From Silene conica (lineage: Eukaryota; Streptophyta; Magnoliopsida; Caryophyllales; Caryophyllaceae), in contig CM055320.2 of the NCBI GenBank assembly GCA_029255685.2, forward strand, positions 47,713,910-47,777,909: DNA of 64,000 bases, given 5' to 3'. The notes beneath the pieces are model-generated. The model had not been told where the DNA came from, did no database searches, and worked only from the letters and a program-made list of their open reading frames with translations. A program made the translations under genes and the position numbers. Shown here piece after piece: positions 9,536 to 21,892 of this stretch (positions within the stretch are counted from its first letter, which is position 1; each line of letters starts with the position of its first letter).

Positions 9536-12500
9536 GAACGATCCTTAGGCCTAAATCAAATGAATAAAAATGAACGTAGGAAGAGTCAAATAAAATGAAC
9601 CCCGAGACGAAACGGTTAGGAGCCCCAAAAAGGAACGGGATGAGTTAGGGGCCCCCTCACACCAAACCTGGGCCCTTTCTGTTCTGTCTCGGGAACCCAC
9701 TGAGAGTAATTGAAGAGTGGGGTAGATTATATAGTGACCTAGTTATATGGTACTAACGTTCTTGCAGGAGAAGGAATGAGGTAAGTTATGATGTGAAACA
9801 TGGTTGGTAATATATACTGCGAATCATGAGATTGATGTTGAATGTTGACTGAGATATACTATTTTTGGTATTGAGAACAAGAGTTTTGAATATGAGCTTT
9901 ACTTGTATATGGTGATATGCATACGGCTATATGAACCCTGAACCGTTAGGTAGAAATATAGTATAAGGATATGTGTAATGAGTTGATGAGCTATAACTAC
10001 CTAAAAGGATAGATGTAGAAGAGATATGATCATGATCGACTGGAATGGTTAGTAGAACCAGCTATGCCATGTCGTTATAGGATGTGGAATCAAGTTAAGT
10101 TTTATGGGTAAAGCTATAGTAGACCGAACCGGATGTCGTGCCCGTTGATAATTGTCTGTACTATTCTATGTGTGTATACACTTTTTATTTGCATGCCTTA
10201 TACTTTCCAAAAGTTTACTGATAGGCATATTAGGCAAATGTGATCGGAATTTGAGATTTATGATTTTATTATTTTACTAATTGCTCTAGCAATCCATGTT
10301 TAGTAATATGCAGAATGTGTGTTCTAAGCTATGAATGTATATAGTCATGTGTTGCGTATATCGTATTTAAAATTTATGCCTGTTATATACATCTAAATTC
10401 GTTATGAAGTTTGTCATCAATAAGGGATACGTAGTAGCCCCCAGGTTATATTTCTGTACTTGGATACACCTATATAACTATCAAGTTATTTAATTGATTT
10501 TATTTTCAGTTTCAAAACCTTTACCGTATTTTGATGCCAACTACAATTGAAATGAGGAATGAATGTTAATATGGTACAGAGTGATGTCTATGCTTCAAAT
10601 GATTGTCAATGTGTTTGGCTAAGAAAGGTTTAGTGTGGATGTAGTAATGTGTGGTTGCAAAGGGACCAAAATTTTAATAAATTTTCAGAATGTTACCTGG
10701 TTTGTACGGGCTGTCACTTTATACGTGTTTCATATTTGAGGATGAAAATTTCATGTATGATAACTTTATGAGTTGGGTTTACAATGCTTGTGCTTTATGT
10801 TGACATGAGTTATATCTTTGGGAGCAATAAATCTTTTAGTTGACAGTAGTCAGATTGTTACTGCATAGTCCCGTTTTGATGTATCTTATTGTAAAAGAAA
10901 TCATTTAAAGCTTGGTTATTGTTTGTGCATAGTTCCAGCCCTACTGTTCAGAATGTTCGTTCACGTTTTCAAAATGATACGCCATGTAAAATTTTAACGA
11001 GTCGTTATTCATTTGTGATTTTGCAAGTTGCCTAAAATTTTGTTGAAATGCTGTAAAGTTATTGTTCAAACCGTTGGAGTTGTAGATATTGTATTAACCA
11101 ATTTCCTTGAAGTATGCATTCGATACTTTTCCTCTGTTTAGGTAATTCTTTATATTTCTAAAAGACTATAATTGCTCGCAAGTTAGCTAAGCTGTTATTT
11201 AATTACGATTTTTGTAAGTTGCTGCATAACGTTTAATTGGTGAAGTTGTGAGGTATATAAGCTTCGTATAAAAGTTTAATCAAATATGAATCTTGTTGAT
11301 GTTCTTTCGTATATTGATGGTTATCTCCGTCTGGTTCCCTATGTTTATCATCTTTATAACCTTTCAAGTAAATGAGTATGCCATAAAGTGAATTGCGAAT
11401 TGCTGTATTTAAAATCTGATCACGATATGTGGGATTATTAATTGTTTGGCATATGATTTATGGAAGTACTAGTCTGGTGAATTTGTTTACTTTTATCGTT
11501 AAATTTTTATTTAATTCAGGAACTACATGAACACTGTTTTAGTAAAGAAAGGTCAGAAGGTCTCCGTGTAGTCTTGTTTTGGTCTATAACTTGTAATGTT
11601 GTCTTTGTTTCGTGTTTATAAATCGTCACCAACTATTTTTTTTTTTTAAAGTTTCAAAAATTTCCAACTGTTTCTTTTCAAGGTGACAAACAAGGAAAAA
11701 GCTTTATGTTTGATAATTATGATGATTGTTTGCAAATGACAATCATGTAGCTATGTGTAGATGAAAACCAGCTTGAATGTTTAATTGATGCGCGTCGTAT
11801 AAATCTCTTAGTGTGCAAATCATATATAATAATAGCTTAATGATAAATGATGTAATATGAGTGGACGGGGAATGTACCTAAGTGAAATATACTAACTAGT
11901 TGATATCTGCGAATGTTAAACGATCTTGCGAAGTCTATGAGTTATGTATGTCTTGTGAGGCATGTCCATGTTCCATGTTTAATTACGTTAATTAATTTTG
12001 CGCTATGTCTTTTCCTAAATATGGTTTTGCTTCAAAAATATGTTTATGAACATGAAACGTTTTCAATTGCCAATTATGAACTATGAGTTTTCTTGATTAT
12101 TTATGTAGTTGTAAATACTAGTTTGCGTTGAAATTTCATGGGTGCGTAAGTGTTATCTATTCCGAATCGGTTTTACTGCATAACACGATCCTACCGACCC
12201 TAATACTTTATTGTTGTTCAAGGTCATATGTTATATGATAATTGATATGAGCCTCTTTTGAGTACTGATTTGAGTTGAATATTAGTAGTTGTCCTTTTAT
12301 TTTGATAGTTCAAATTTCTATTGATGTGATAATCCTTTTGTTTGTGAGATGGGAAAATTTTTAGTAACTGATTAGTCTGAGTTATGTACAAGTTCTTGTT
12401 TTAGGAATAGTGGAACGATGAGTATGCATACAATTATGTCAATGAGCTTGAAAGGTAAGTACTGATGAGATTGAGTTGCCCGTGAGTCTAGAACAAAGGC

Positions 12501-13126
12501 CATGATTGATTTGTATTGAGATTTGGATTGCAGTTCAGTATTTTATCGAGTTATCGTACCCTTTGACCTTGACTCGTGGGTGAGTAGCTCAGAGATTTAC
12601 TCTCTAAGTGTTGAACAATTCCTTCATGGAATATCTGACGATAGTGAAGATTGAACTGGAGATGAGAATTGGGTACTGGTAATGGGTTATGAGTTATTTG
12701 GCCGTTGTGCCGTATTGCGTACGGTCCAGTTTGACCATGGTTATTGAGTTACTTTTCTTTTCTGAATTGAAATCGATATTGAGGTGGAAGCAGTGATTGC
12801 GGTTTTAGCTCACCAGTTCACTCACCCCTTGTCCTCGGTCTTAGATTCGACGACAAATGCGATACTTGGTTACGTGGAGTAAGATGGTATGAAAGTAAGT
12901 AGTGAGTAAGACGGTTTAATGTGTTGAGATTTGTATAATGAGGTTACGGGCACGTAACCATGTTTTAAGGGAGATAGGATTGTAAAATCTTTTGACTTAT
13001 GATATGTCTAGATGTTTTACATGGCTAAGTGGTATATGGTGATTGTTTATACTTGATAATCCTGGTTATTTCTGTCCTGCATTTTATTATGACTCATGAA
13101 GTATCCCTTAATTTAGTTATACGTTA
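9536..13126 (+). other. Element B internal region, non-coding
   Basis: About 3.6 kb without a coding frame. The first 250 nt (leader, to about 9786) are conserved with elements C and D; the rest is AT-rich and recognisably similar to the interior of D (for example around 10665-10700 versus 44250-44285). No gag, protease, RT or integrase motif was found in any frame. Confidence 0.85.
9751..9786 (+). promoter_or_regulatory. Conserved splice signals and 13 nt micro-exon in the element B leader
   Basis: The order is: branch-point consensus TACTAAC (9751-9757); acceptor CTTGCAG ending at 9767; a 13 nt candidate exon (9768-9780) that includes an ATG at 9776; donor GTAAGT at 9781-9786. The same order occurs in D (25204-25238) and C (40882-40916, minus). 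An upstream donor GTAAGT is present in the LTR (7562). Splicing itself is inference. Confidence 0.6.
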
Positions 13127-13493
13127 AACTTTGGGGACAAAGTTTTCTTAACGAGGGTAGAATGTAACATTTTGTTTTGTGTTAAAGTACCGGTATTAGT
13201 TGGGTGTATTGTGGTGTCACGTTTTCTATTCGTCGTGTTGTGTGCGTTACATGCCTAGTGATCTGATTGTTGACCATGGGATGGTGAACTTCGGGACGAA
13301 GTTCATTTTAAGGGGGGAAGACTGTAATACCCCGTAGCTTCATAGTTCGTGATAATGAGTTCACTTATGTTGATTGTCTTTTTATGGTGTTTTAGGTTTC
13401 GGACCTATATAAGTATGTGATATAGGTTGTAAGCATGGTGATATATTTGTGTGGTTGAACTTCGGGACGAAGTTCATTTTAAGGGGGGAAGAC
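13127..13493 (+). repeat. Three hairpin-polypurine-TGTAA modules before the element B 3' LTR
   Basis: Module 1: palindrome AACTTTGGGGACAAAGTT (13127-13144), then GAGGGTAGAA and TGTAACA. Module 2: palindrome GAACTTCGGGACGAAGTTC (13286-13304), AAGGGGGGAAGAC and TGTAATACC at 13323. Module 3: the same palindrome (13457-13475) and polypurine tract (13481-13493), immediately before the true LTR. Modules 2 and 3 are almost identical over about 46 nt. Only the last is at the functional boundary. Confidence 0.88.
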
Positions 13494-16010
13494 TGTAATA
13501 CCTCGTATTTTTGTTATTATAATAGTTGATAATTAAGTTACCAACGATAGTACTTGAACGTTTATATTCGATAATTAAATTATCGAATACATGTTTTATT
13601 TTTTATATTTTATTGGTATATATATAGTGATGAGTTGTTTTATATTATTTATGAGAACGAGGTATACTAATATATCATTCGATACGTGTTTCTTAATTGT
13701 AAGTTACGAGTCATGAATGAGATTTTAACGTATAAGTTCTCGAGTTGTGTGATGGGCTTGGGCTTATACGTGATGCTTGATGGGTGGGTTAACCATGTGA
13801 GAGGATACCATAAACAAAAGAGAAGCAAACCCTAAAACCAAATGCTAACACTCTAGCATCGACATCAGTAACACAAGCCCTACTCCTTCATTCCTTTCAC
13901 TCTGCCTCCATTTTATTTCTGCCCCTTCCCTAACAACACAAAAATAAAACCCTATCTACCTACATCATCGTGCTTACTGAAAGAGAGCAAGAAGAAAACG
14001 CAGCAATAACGATCCTAACCATCAGCATCTCACCCGTGCGCAGGGGGTTTTGTAAGTGATTTTTCGTGCTCTGTTTATGATTCGAATTTGTATATTAGGG
14101 TTGTGAGTAATCTTTGTAGTATGTATAATATGTTTACCTTTTCTGAACCACCAAAGGATCACCATAATCGGCACCAAAATCGCCATGAAAATCGTTCATA
14201 GTTGCTATTTGTACTCTGTCTATGACACCTTTGTTTGTCTCTATTCGTTATTGCTCTATTGTCGTGTTTTGGGTACTAATTCTTTTGGGGGTTTGGGTTC
14301 TGCTAGTAGGGTGTTAGTAGGGTTTAATGGTGGTGTTGGGATGGCGTGTGGTGGTTGGGAAGTCGAGAGGAACGGTCGTAGTAGGGGGTCTGAAACAGAG
14401 TCCAGGAAACACGGTGGTGTGAGGGAGTTTTGTGACGTCTGTTTCATGGAGCCTACTGGTGTCGAAGCCTGGTGGCTGCCACCAGGAGGTTGTGGGTAGT
14501 AGGGGGTGTCGTGGGTAGTGTTTGGTGGGGGCGATAGCGGTGTTACCAGGTGGGAAAAAGGGTGGTTACAGGGGGGTGGACACACGGTTTGCAGGAAGTC
14601 TGGGGTGTCTGTCGTGACCAGGGACTTTGGGGACCGTGTCGGTGGCTGTTGAGGTGGAGTCTAGGGTAGAGGTAGGTGGTGTTTAGAGCACCATAGTCCA
14701 AGGAAGGTGGTCACGGTAGTGTGGTGGTGGTTGAGGCAGCGAGGAGGTGTCGAAAAGGGGCTGGAAAGTGGTGTGTCGAAAGAGTTGTTAACGGCTGTCG
14801 AGTACGGTTTTGATTGGGGTTTGCTAGGGTGCGTGGTTGTTAATGTTATTATTGTTAATAAGTTTATTCTTATTATTATTATTAATAGTGTGGTTTTGTT
14901 TGTATCATAATCATTTTATTATTACCATTTGTCTTATTATTGTAGTTATATGATAATAATTATATTAGTAAGGAATATCATTATTAGTATTACACATGTT
15001 ATTGCTTTTATTATATGATCATTTGGGTAGTATGTTGGTATGAAGTATTACTTTAAGTGGCGTTATTATTTTGGGAATTTCTATGTTGGGCAAGATTGCT
15101 ATTTCGGGAAAGTTTCTATTTCAGGAAACTTTCCACTTTTAGAAAGTTACCATGTTTTGTATCCTTACTATTCTGAAATAGCGGTTAAGTGAAAGATTAG
15201 TGATCGTTATATAATATATGTTTAGGTGACGGTTTCCGCGTGGAACATCTCTAGCAGCTCTTTGGTTGACATTGATATTCTGCAAAATTGAGGTAGGGGA
15301 ATACTACATATATGAGATGTGTAACCTGTGTATTGGTTGATATTAATTATGTTCATATATATTGTTATATGATTGATATATTGTGATATATAATTCTGTG
15401 ATACGATATGGCGCGGAGATAAAGGGTCTGTGTTTGGTGCGGAGATAAAGGGTCTGTGTTTGGTGCGGAGTATATACGGTGTTGGATCGGTGCGGAGTAT
15501 ATATGGTGTTGGATCGGTGCGGAGTATATATGGTGTTGGATCGGTGCGGAGTATATATGGTGTTGGATCGGTGCGGAGTATATATATGGCGTTGGATCGG
15601 TGCGGAGTTTATTTGGCGTTGGATCGGTGCGGAGTTTACTATATTGTTATAATTATTGTTTTCCCTACTCAACCTCGTGGTTGACCCCGTGTATTCGTGA
15701 TCACCTGTGATGAACCAATTATTGGGGAGCAGATTGACAGGTGGCTGAGACTAAGGGGGAGCTATGGGAGGAAGAGCTTGGATCCGGACCAGATTAGATG
15801 TCTAGATCACCTTAGTCAGTTTAATACGAGTTGTACTTTATTTATGTTGTTAAGACCTTTGGATATGTAAGAACATGTTTTGAGTTTAAGGTTAATTTAA
15901 AGTACTGTTTATCTTCCTTTGTATCTACTGCCTCGGGAAACCGAGATGGTAACACCCTTATTTATCTGAGGAGTCCTAGTACAGGCCCTTAAATAAATGG
16001 GGGTGTTACA
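13494..16010 (+). repeat. Element B 3' LTR
   Basis: 2517 bp copy of 7004-9520, offset 6490 bp, with its own minisatellite (15411-15638), donor GTAAGT (14052) and terminal hairpins (15931-16008). It is followed by the ATTTT target duplication and the continuation of element A. Confidence 0.95.
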
Positions 16011-16015
16011 ATTTT

Positions 16016-17270
16016 GGCTATAGATCAATATATCATCAAGGTAAACTACTACAAATTTATTTAGGAAAGGACGTAGTACCTCATTCATTATCCTCATAAA
16101 CGAGCTTGGAGCATTGCATAACCCGAATGGCATAACCAACCACTCGTATAATCCTTGCTTTGTTTTAAAGGCCGTCTTCCACTCATCTCCTTCTCTTATT
16201 CTCATTTGATGATACCCGCTTCTTAAGTCCAATTTCGAGAATACTTGGGACCCCGATAACTCATCTAGCATGTCATCTAACCTTGGCATGGGAAGACGAT
16301 ATTTTATGGTAATGTTGTTCACGGCTCTACTATCAATGCACATCCTCCACGTTCCTTCCTTCTTCGGTACCAATAGGGCTGGTACGGCACATGGACTCAA
16401 GCTTTCTTGTACATAACCTCTATCCATTAGTTCTTGTACCTGCCTTTGTAATTCTTTTGCTTCTTCGGGATTGCAACGGTAGGCGGGTTTGTTTGGAAGT
16501 GCAGCCCCGGGAATAAGGTCTATTTGGTGCTCAATTCCTCACATAGGTGGTAATCCATCGGGTAGTTCATCGGGAAACACGTCTTTGAATTCCTCTAGTA
16601 ACCCTTGCACCTCTCGGTTATCCCCTTTCTCTCCGTCCTCGACATCCCTCACTACTAGCACGTACGCCTCTCCCCCGTTTGCAAGAACCTCCTCGACCTC
16701 CTTGGCTTCGATTAATATTGTTTCTTTTTTTGTTTTGTTCTCGGCAGCCCTCTTGGGTAGTATAGGTTTTAGGTTATATGTGGTGCCGTTCTTGATGACA
16801 CTATAGATATTCGCCCTCCCCTTATGCTCAACCCTACGATCAAATTGCCACGGTCTTCCTAAAAGGATATGGCTAGCATTCATAGAAACGAGATCACACC
16901 ATAGTTCGTCGTGGTATGGTCCGATGTTGAAGGTAACTAGGGCTTGTTTTTTTATCTCGACTCCCCCATCCCCATCCAACCAATGCAACGTGTACGGCTT
17001 AGTCCGGTCTCTTGTGGGTAGGTTAAGTTTTTCTACAAGTTCTAATGACACAAGATTTGCACATGAACCACTATCAATAATAAGGTTACAAGTTTTGTTT
17101 TGTACCTTACATCTTGTTCGAAAAATCTGCTCCCTTTGGTTTCTTTCCTCGGTGGTGGTTTCAATGTGTAAGCTTCTTATCATAAGACACTCTTCTTGCA
17201 TCGTTACTTCTCGAAAACAGGCTGTTTTTGCTCTTCCTTCCCGCGGCCAGCGTACCCCTTCGCTCTTCAT
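16016..17270 (-). pseudogene. Element A pol, N-terminal part (protease and start of RT), no Gag
   Basis: The frame opens at an ATG at 17270, about 52 nt after the primer-binding site. It begins with a 30-residue lead-in, then MIRSLHIE and QREQIFRTRC, which are the start of the protease region. The active site is IIDSGSC (D66) and the C-terminal protease motif is ASHILLGRPW. An in-frame TGA at 16539-16541 replaces an Arg codon (CGA in the homologues). RT then runs [48 protein letters not shown] and [11 protein letters not shown]. Element B interrupts it at 16011-16015. No capsid or CCHC knuckle precedes protease, and there is no room for one. Confidence 0.92.
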
Positions 17271-17321
17271 GGCCGAAACTCTCCCAAGATGGATCTAATG
17301 AGGATTAGATCACGAGCCGAA

Positions 17322-17333
17322 GCTCTGATACCA
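17322..17333 (-). other. Element A primer-binding site (initiator Met tRNA)
   Basis: On the minus strand, TGGTATCAGAGC lies 3 nt inside the 5' LTR end (17337). It is followed by TTCGGCTC as in elements E and F. Confidence 0.92.
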
Positions 17334-17336
17334 AGT

Positions 17337-18211
17337 TGATGCGGATCTCTAGCTTTAGATTAAGTTAAATGAACTTTCTTGAATTTGTTTATGCAGCGGA
17401 ATAATAATCTTGAAATCTTGAATGAATAAAGATGGAATCTTGGAACGAAACAAACAAAATACGAATGATAACAATTAAAAGAACGTCTTCTTGAACAAAC
17501 GGTGGCTGGTGGTCGGCGGTCTTGGTGACGGACGAAAAGGGTGATGGTGATCGTCGATGAATAGTTGATGAATCTTGAAACCTCTCTCGCAAAAGAAGAA
17601 TCTTGAAAACACCCTGCAAATCAACCTCGCAAAGTCGATCCTAAAGATTAAGCTCGCAAACCTAATCAATAAACTCAAGTTCACAAAGAAACTTAAAATT
17701 AATATTATTGATGATTGATGATGTTACACGGCCAAGACACCCTATTTATAGGTGTGTATTAATCCTAATAACATCCTAAATAAGAAAACTAACCCTACTA
17801 GAAATCAAGTATGATATCCTAGTTTGATTAGAACAACTAAATCTTAATCTTACTTAGGCTCAAACAATAGTTTGACTAGGATTAAGTTTCCTACTTCTAA
17901 CACACTTATGAATCCTATAACAATAAGGATTCTTATTCCTACTAGAATTGGAAAACCTATATCAACTAGGATTCCTTTATAATTTAGGAAACCCTACATG
18001 AACTAGGAAACCTTTATTTGAAAACTAACAAAAGAAAACCCTAATTCCAGCCGTGATGCACGGTGCTCGTCCCTAGGGAGGACCGTCCCCAACACCTTCC
18101 CATGCTATTTTTAAGACGGATGTGGAACCAATATTAAATCCTCGAGTTAGGTGACTAACATCTTTGCTAAGAAGAATCTCGTGTGCTTGATCCATGGATG
18201 CACCCGCATCA
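17337..18211 (-). repeat. Element A 5' LTR
   Basis: 875 bp, same length as the 3' copy at 4112-4986. A TATA box (minus-strand CTATAAATAGG) lies at about 17741-17751. It is flanked on the right by the CACAC duplication. Confidence 0.93.
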
Positions 18212-18216
18212 CACAC

Positions 18217-19452
18217 ACCCTAAATATTAGTCATACTAATATCAATTTACTAATTAACATTTTAATTAGGTTTTACAAGATCTTATGCATGCTTAATAAA
18301 TATGGGGAATAAAGATGTCGAATGCTTACAATCCGACGAAAACGGTGATAGGATGATCCTCCAAACCTAGTAATCAAAGTAGGTTACCTCCTTTGTGATG
18401 CACCCAAAACAACCCCTTAAAACCGTAAACCACACGAGCTAGGTGTAAGAAGAACGGTTTCCTTAAAATCATATTGTGTTCTAATCTTATTAGAATACTA
18501 ACTTAACACTATAACTATTATAGTAATTTAAGTATTAATATTATCAAAAAATATTTGAGAGGAATTCTTAATCAACTTTCTCCTACTAGAAAATGTTAAG
18601 GTTATGAATGAATGAATTATTAGATGTGTACAATTCACATTTGGTGGATGGTTGGTATGGTTACCGTGAGAGCTCCTTAGGGAAGCACAAAAGAAGCATT
18701 TTTATCTTACTCATGCACATAGGATAGCTCTAGGTAAATGCTCTCAAGGCCACACTTAATCGTTGTGTTTTTATGTTCTCAAAACACAAAACACACCTTA
18801 ATTACTACTTCCCAAAACCGGTACCATAACATCATAAAACGGACTTTCATTTTATAATTGTCATTTTGTACAATTGTAAGTTCATGTGTGACATGCAACA
18901 TGTCACAACATAAAAACAATTGTTTTAATTTAAAAATGCATATTTATCAAATAAATATCATTTATAAATTAAATAAATCATATTTAACAATTTGACTAGT
19001 AATTCATAATTACTAATATATAAAATGGTCATTTCAATATCGTCAATACGATTTACAACACTTGTAATAATAATCAACGCGATTCATTCTAATTACGATA
19101 TTTCATAAATATCGTTTAATGTTTGACAATTGACACGTTTCAATTTCAAACATAAATCTTACATTAAGACTTAACCTCTGATTTCTAGATATACTATTTT
19201 AAGGAATCTGATCAACTCGTATCAATATACACTTGATCAGTTTATAAATTAAGGGAATTGTCCTATAGGTGTAACCTAAATGGATAAACTGAACACCACC
19301 GTCATACGACAGTAATGTCAAACTCTAGCTAGCCAATCATTACCGATTAATGTTGGTTAGTTGACTATATAATTTCGAATCATCCCTTGCGCATTCTCGT
19401 CATGAGATTTAATTATGTCATCGCACTATTGTTGAGGACACATTTCCCAACA
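18217..19452 (-). repeat. Copia-like element G, LTR
   Basis: On the minus strand an LTR starts at 19452 as TGTTGGGAAATG, preceded by a polypurine tract AAGTGGGAGAT (19453-19463), the usual Ty1-copia layout. It runs down to 18217. If element A and its CACAC duplication are removed, it continues for about 10 nt at 4102-4111 and would end GAGACA at 4102, giving TG...CA termini. That outer boundary is inference. The partner LTR would lie to the right of element D and is not in the window. The sequence is AT-rich with no coding frame. Confidence 0.7.
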
Positions 19453-19463
19453 ATCTCCCACTT

Positions 19464-21892
19464 GTCCTCGACAAGTGTGCGTCACCAATTCTCTGTTCCT
19501 ATTAAAATCTCCCACTCAATGCAAGGTGTCTCTCAGGTGGTACTTGCATTTGATCATATCATGAGTGGTTTCCTCGATCAAGTGATTAACTGCTTGACCG
19601 GAATTATCTACCATAGATACATTCCGAGCGTGGCCACGCATTTCCAGTTAACTTCTCCTCGAGTGGCCTTGAGATTTGAACAAACCTGGCAAAGGGGTGG
19701 AAAATTCCTATCGCACTACTCCCTTCAACTAGCCACAGCCTAACATAACCCAAAACAATCCCATTTGACTCCAGTTACGAAAAGTCGTAGAGAATGAATC
19801 AAACCTATGCCAAAACTGTGCCATCTTGGGCGAGCAGTCTTTAGTCTAAGAATTGACTCATAAGAATACTATAGCAGCTCTTGCCACGACCGGGCTATTA
19901 TAAAATTTCCATAACTCTATAAGCGGTCACTTTGCCCGACAGATTGTCTCCCACAGTCTGCCTATGTGATCGACTAGTCATCCCATATGACTCTATGGCA
20001 TTTGAACTTGCCATCAATCGCCTCACACTCTAGTCGCTTCGAGATGTCACCTCATACAAGCGGCTAGGGGCTATTCTAAGTCAATCCAGTTGACTTTATG
20101 GGGTTCAAAGTTGTCTCTTACAACCCATTTGGATTTGACAAAGTATCTATCAATTGTTAGTTAATAATAATTCAAACGATATTGTTATGTATGGACAGTC
20201 AATACAATATTACTACTCCATACTTTATTTGATGCACATTCATCACTTTGTATTAGTGGTTTGAACTTGTGAATAAACCATTTATTCATATCTTTCATAA
20301 CCTACAAATTTCAGTTTCCTTCCGACTCACATTATCTCGTATAACATGATCTTATTTGAGTACCTGTCTAGCACTCATTCCAGATCCTGATTTTCTTTCC
20401 CTGTAAGAATCTCCCACTGTTATCTTATAAGTCGTGACGTATCGGTATTTCAGAGGGATCAACTTATCGCTCTTAAAGTACCTAGTCACATTTTGTACTA
20501 AAATTTATTTTGTAGTTATCATGTTTTGATTGCTAGTTCTCCTCGAGAACCCATCATATTCAATTATCTTGGCTATTAATCAAAAACTTTTAGGTTGAAT
20601 GAATCACCACGTGATTTTATATTCATCAATATGAATAATTTATCCAACCCTTTTGATTTCTAATGGGCGACGTTTCATTATCAATATAATAAACTCTCCC
20701 GTGAAGCTCCATCATCCTATGATGTTCAATATTTTTATTCATCTAGAATTGAAAACCTCTTATTCTCTACACTCTAAAGAATCACCATTCTCTCTTAATT
20801 GTAGGTTCAATTCTCTAATGAATACTGCTCCCACTAAAACTAATATAACTCTCTCTATAATGATCGTCTTTCACTCAATCAATATCATTTCTTAAATGAA
20901 CTTTTCATTTCTCATCCTCGTTTCCTCGAAACGAAACATGACATGATATACATTTGTTTTCACTTAAACCAGTATCACTATCCCCATAGTGATCTACTTC
21001 CTCTCAATCAATATCACTTCTTAAATGAACTTTTCATTTCTTGTTTTCGTTTCCTCGAAACGAACATGACATGATATTCCCTTATAACTCTTTTCGAATT
21101 CAAAGACACTACCATCGAGAGAACAGAGATGATTTCTCCTCTATTATCTTATAATTTGCCGTAGTTTCTTCTATCCATTCATTTAGGGTTCTTCTAAAGA
21201 ATCTCATGTAGGATTCTTCTCTAAGATCCCACATTTATATCATTGGTTTGCGGGCGAAATATTTTCTCCCACTCTATCCTTTAAAATAACCTTTATTTAT
21301 ACAAGGATAGCAATTTCCCCATAACCAATGTTTTGAATGATGAATATTATTAGGGGTGAGATATTAATTCACATTTTCACTTAAAATGATCATCTTATAA
21401 TGAACTAATTATATCTCATTTTGATTGAGTGTTTTCTCTTGAGGTGTAGTTCTCCATTTAAATAAATCAACACTTTGATTCTAACTTTTGATATTTGATC
21501 GTATCAATCTATAGTACAATGAACATTTCAGGGTGAACATTTCAGGGTACTTGTTTAGTGATTTATTAAGATCACATGAACTCATGTTACAAGGTATGCA
21601 ATTTATTTTAGGAAACAACGATTTTGATTAAGAACAAAAGGAGTGACTTGGGTTGAAAACCAAGTCACCAATATCCACAATACAACCATTGTTTAGGATT
21701 TGTATCCTTGCCATACCAGAAAAGACATTGTTCTTTAAAATTAAAATGCATAAATGAAGGAAGACGATAATGAAAATTAGAGCCAAGCTCTTCATGTCTT
21801 AAATTACTGGATGCTACCATAACAATCCATGTAAGGAACTTCAAGCTTCCTTTTCTTTGCTCTTATCATCAGAAGGTGCCCCTTTAAAACAA
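19464..21892 (-). other. Element G internal region, non-coding
   Basis: About 2.4 kb between gag and the 3' LTR, where copia protease, integrase, RT and RNase H would be expected. None of their motifs is seen, so the element looks like a gag-only, non-autonomous derivative. The stretch is marked by repeated CTCCCACT (minus-strand AGTGGGAG, as in the polypurine tract) near 19509, 20411, 20828 and 21266, and by a tandem repeat at 20863-21077. A 118-codon plus-strand frame at 19387 crosses the LTR boundary and is not credible as a gene. Confidence 0.65.
20863..21077. repeat. Imperfect direct repeat of about 85 bp
   Basis: A unit with TCAATCAATATCA, TTCTTAAATGAACTTTTCAT, CGTTTCCTCGAAACGAA and CATGACATGATAT occurs at about 20863-20950 and again at about 20990-21077, with a few substitutions. 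The inner CGTTTCCTCGAAACG is itself an inverted repeat. Confidence 0.8.

Larger units (their letters stand above)
7004..16010 (+). mobile_element. Element B: large non-coding LTR retrotransposon (Tekay-like LARD)
   Basis: Two 2517 bp LTRs (7004-9520 and 13494-16010) flank a 3973 bp internal region. The 5 bp target duplication ATTTT is at 6999-7003 and 16011-16015. LTRs start TGTAATACC and end GTGTTACA. I saw one difference between them (T at 7538 region versus A at 14028 region, in CGATCCTWACC), so insertion is very recent. The internal region has a Met-tRNA primer site and a polypurine tract but no frame above 60 codons and no gag or pol motif. LTR termini and the GAACTTCGGGACGAAGTTC motif before the polypurine tract point to the Tekay/Del lineage; that assignment is inference. 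It is inserted antisense in the RT of element A just after the YLDD box. Confidence 0.93.
4112..18211 (-). mobile_element. Element A: CRM-like Ty3 retrotransposon, split by element B
   Basis: Two 875 bp LTRs (4112-4986 and 17337-18211) flank a minus-strand pol region, and CACAC is duplicated at 4107-4111 and 18212-18216. The LTRs start TGATGCGG and end CCGCATCA. Integrase sequence ([25 protein letters not shown]), TGATG-type LTRs, and a pol frame running into the LTR match the CRM clade of plant chromoviruses. Three differences between the LTRs were seen (near 4330, 4389 and 4798). The body is interrupted by element B at 6999-16015. There is no Gag. Confidence 0.9.

Noticed and set aside
19387-19743. 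118-codon plus-strand frame
   Set aside because: It crosses the copia LTR boundary and polypurine tract in antisense and shows no motif.
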